A stretch of 8,039 bases of DNA, from NCBI GenBank assembly GCA_016218905.1, contig JACRCS010000618.1:1-8039 (forward strand), read 5' to 3'. Position 1 is the stretch's first letter, and every line of letters starts with the position of its first letter. Positions 6,402 to 8,039 of the stretch are shown here, piece after piece. The translations under genes and the position numbers were made by a program. A model generated the notes under the pieces. It was given only the letters and a program-made list of their open reading frames with translations, ran no database searches and was not told the origin of the DNA. This stretch comes from Deltaproteobacteria bacterium. Lineage in GTDB: Bacteria; Desulfobacterota_C; Deferrisomatia; Deferrisomatales; JACRMM01.

Positions 6402-7480
6402 CCGTTCGTCTCAGCCGGCTGGTGGGCCTCCGCGGCTTCCTCTGTCGTGCCGGAGAGGTCTTCCCTCTTCGGGGTCGTCGCCTCGCGCGGGGGCTCCACT
6501 GCGCTCGCAGGAACCGGTGAGCTCGGGTCGGAACGGCCATTCTCGCGCTCTCGGCGCGGAGTCGCCGTGACGGACCGGCGGACGAGCACCCACAGGCAGG
6601 TGAGGAGGACCCCCATCGCGGCCGAGACGGCCGACGCCACGAGTCGCTGTGGGGAGTGCTTGCGGTCGGGAACCTCGGGCGTGTCGATCAGGGTGAACCC
6701 GAACTGCTCCCGGTTCTTCGCCAGCATCTCCTTCTCCACCTCCTGGCCGTGCAGCGCGAACAGTCGCTCCCGGATGATGGGGTCGAGGGTCCTGTCGATT
6801 TGTGCGGCGAGGAAGTTCTTGTTGCGGTTCGCCCGCCCCAGGGCCTCCTCCTGGAGGCGGCTCTTGGCCTCCTCCAAGAAATACTCGACCACTCTCGCCG
6901 CATTCCGCGGCGCACGGGCGTCGAAGGAGACCGAGATGACCCCCGTTCTTCGATCTGAGGAGACGGTCAGGGAGGCCTCGGCCGCGCGAATCGCGTCCCA
7001 CTTCCCGGGCGCCTTCGGCCCCTCTGGCGCGTCGGCCCAGAGCCGGTCGAGCCGGTCGAGCCAGCCGGGCCGCAGCAATCCCGTCTTCGCATCGTAGGTG
7101 TCCGGGTACACGGCGGCCCAGAGGGTGTACTTGGAGAAGACGCGGACCGTCAGATCCTTGCTCCGGAAGAGGACCTCAAGGTCCTCGACCCGGGTCGGGC
7201 CCCCGAGGTTGACCCCAAAACCGGCCAGGCTGCCGAGGATCCCAGAGCTCCGGCCCTGCTCGGGTGCGTCGGGTTTGAGCACGGCCGTTGCCCGGTACCG
7301 ATTCGGCATCCGCGACGTGACCGCCAAGGCAGCCGCGCCACAGGCCACCGCGACGACCAGGATCCACCACTTGGCCGGCCACAGCAGGCGGAAGTAGTCT
7401 CCCAGGGTCAACGGCTCCCAGCCGTCGAAGGGGTCCCCTGTCTCGTCCATGCTCGTGCCGTTCTCCGTTCCCCTGTCCAC
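6398..7480 (-). CDS. Wzz-type polysaccharide chain-length determinant (Wzz1)
   Basis: This 360-residue inner-membrane co-polymerase sets glycan chain length together with Wzy. Its N-terminus carries the Wzz lead-in LGDYFRLLWPAKWW at 26-39, running into TM1 (about 38-56), then RYRATAVLKP at 61-70. A long periplasmic helical region follows, with EDLEVLFRSKDL at 99-110 and EMLAKNREQFGF at 251-262. The Pro-containing segment DTPEVPDRKHSPQR at 266-279 precedes TM2 (about 281-300). A cytoplasmic tail of some 60 residues is rich in Pro, Glu and Thr. It has no Walker motifs and no tyrosines, so this is not a fused Wzc-type tyrosine kinase. The GTG at 7480 has AGGGAAG four bases upstream, overlapping the stop of the export gene; an in-frame ATG at 7450 (residue 11) is a weaker alternative. 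The C-terminal TGA overlaps the GT2 ATG. Confidence 0.92.
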   Translation of the reverse strand: MDRGTENGTSMDETGDPFDGWEPLTLGDYFRLLWPAKWWILVVAVACGAAALAVTSRMPNRYRATAVLKPDAPEQGRSSGILGSLAGFGVNLGGPTRVEDLEVLFRSKDLTVRVFSKYTLWAAVYPDTYDAKTGLLRPGWLDRLDRLWADAPEGPKAPGKWDAIRAAEASLTVSSDRRTGVISVSFDARAPRNAARVVEYFLEEAKSRLQEEALGRANRNKNFLAAQIDRTLDPIIRERLFALHGQEVEKEMLAKNREQFGFTLIDTPEVPDRKHSPQRLVASAVSAAMGVLLTCLWVLVRRSVTATPRRERENGRSDPSSPVPASAVEPPREATTPKREDLSGTTEEAAEAHQPAETNG

Positions 7481-7484
7481 GTGA

Positions 7485-7491
7485 CTTCCCT
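7485..7491 (-). promoter_or_regulatory. ribosome binding site of Wzz1 gene
   Basis: AGGGAAG lies four bases before the GTG at 7480 and overlaps the TAG of the export gene. It supports the GTG over the in-frame ATG at 7450 and suggests coupled translation of the two genes. Confidence 0.55.
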
Positions 7492-8039
7492 AGAAGGCTA
7501 CGAGGAGCACGCCCGCGGTGACCGCGATCTGGTAGAGGATCTGCGTGATGTCCTTCACGTCCTTCATGACCCGAGTGACCGTGAGCTTCTCCGGCACGAC
7601 GATCGAATCGCCCGGCTCGAGTGGGATACGGAGGAACGAGTCCTCCCTGGAGAACCACGATTTCCCTTCCTGCTGCTCCCTCGTCACCACGCTCCCGTCG
7701 GCTCGGACCACGAAGATGTGGGCACGATCCGCGTCCTCCGTGGGGCCTCCGACTTTGTTCAAGAAGTAACCGACGCTGTTCCTCGTCCGGTTGAAGGCCA
7801 CCCCCGTGGGGTTGTAGACGCGGCCGACGACGTTGATCACCTCCGGCGGCCTAGGTACCTCAAACCTGTCTCCGTCCTCAACCAGGAGGTCGTTCTCGGT
7901 GCCCTCCATCTGCGCGGGATCTGCAAGACGAAGGATCACGCGCCCTTGGGCGCGCAGCTGTTTGAGTCTGGCGAGCAGCGCCCGCCGTGCCTCGAAGACC
8001 TGGCGCTGCGCCTCGATGTCGTCGCGGTCGATCGCCGTG
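7490..8039 (-). CDS. Wza-like polysaccharide export protein, SLBB domain (partial, 5' end beyond window)
   Basis: The frame is open from the right edge (first full codon at 8038) to a TAG at 7490, giving 182 C-terminal residues. A GTG at 7939 lies inside it and is not the start, because coding sequence continues upstream without interruption. The visible part has a charged helical stretch at about 8-32. A beta-grasp SLBB-type domain follows at about 52-116: LLVEDGDRFEVP, then INVVGRVYNPTGV, then FLNKVGGPTEDAD. It is followed by LEPGDSIVVPE at 140-150 and a hydrophobic C-terminal helix at about 164-182. This is the C-terminal half of an outer-membrane polysaccharide export protein of the Wza/KpsD group, which forms the channel that carries the finished glycan out of the cell. 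The signal peptide, lipobox and Poly_export domain would lie off the window. The Wzz1 gene starts 9 bases after the stop. Confidence 0.9.
   Translation of the reverse strand, partial: TAIDRDDIEAQRQVFEARRALLARLKQLRAQGRVILRLADPAQMEGTENDLLVEDGDRFEVPRPPEVINVVGRVYNPTGVAFNRTRNSVGYFLNKVGGPTEDADRAHIFVVRADGSVVTREQQEGKSWFSREDSFLRIPLEPGDSIVVPEKLTVTRVMKDVKDITQILYQIAVTAGVLLVAF

Noticed and set aside
7040..7062. Tandem 9-base repeat (GAGCCGGTC twice, then GAGCC)
   Set aside because: It encodes a repeated Leu-Asp-Arg inside Wzz1. It is too short to be a mobile or regulatory repeat and most likely reflects local codon choice.
5721..7097. Plus-strand open frame of 458 codons opposite the GT2 and Wzz1 genes
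   Set aside because: It spans two well-supported minus-strand genes and has no recognisable domain. Long antisense frames are common in GC-rich DNA.
7490..7939. Export protein starting at the GTG at 7939
   Set aside because: The frame continues upstream to the window edge with sensible coding sequence, so the GTG is an internal valine codon of a truncated gene.

Overview
This window is a stretch of a Wzy-dependent surface polysaccharide locus (exopolysaccharide, capsule or O-antigen). All recognisable genes lie on the minus strand, so it is transcribed from the right edge toward the left. The DNA is GC-rich over most of its length. GTG and TTG starts are frequent, and a Wza-like export protein and a GT9 heptosyltransferase-type enzyme are present. 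These point to a Gram-negative (diderm) bacterium with a high-GC genome; the sequence does not let me name the phylum.

Layout in transcription order, right to left: the C-terminal part of a Wza-like SLBB export protein (cut by the right edge); a Wzz-type chain-length protein (Wzz1); a GT2 glycosyltransferase of rhamnosyltransferase type; a WbaP-type undecaprenyl-phosphate sugar phosphotransferase; a second Wzz-type protein (Wzz2), clearly a paralogue of the first; a GT9 glycosyltransferase; a 175-base gap holding a possible 60-codon reading frame; a class I SAM-dependent methyltransferase; and a polytopic membrane protein with Wzy (O-antigen polymerase) features whose frame runs off the left edge without a stop.

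The genes fit one pathway. The WbaP-type enzyme loads the first sugar phosphate onto undecaprenyl phosphate. The GT2 and GT9 enzymes extend the repeat unit and the methyltransferase probably decorates or caps it. The Wzy-like protein polymerises the flipped units, the Wzz pair sets chain length, and the SLBB protein exports the product across the outer membrane. A Wzx flippase, a tyrosine kinase domain and dedicated nucleotide-sugar genes are not seen here and may lie outside.

The junctions are very tight: 9-base gap, ATGA, GTGA, TTGA, ATGCTGA, then (if the small frame is real) GTGA and GTGA, then a 5-base gap. This implies one transcript with translational coupling. The most notable points are the second divergent Wzz paralogue, the small frame that exactly bridges the only sizeable gap, and the lower-GC polymerase gene. 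I see no CRISPR array, RNA gene, mobile element, convincing promoter or terminator. The pathway is a known type, not a new system.
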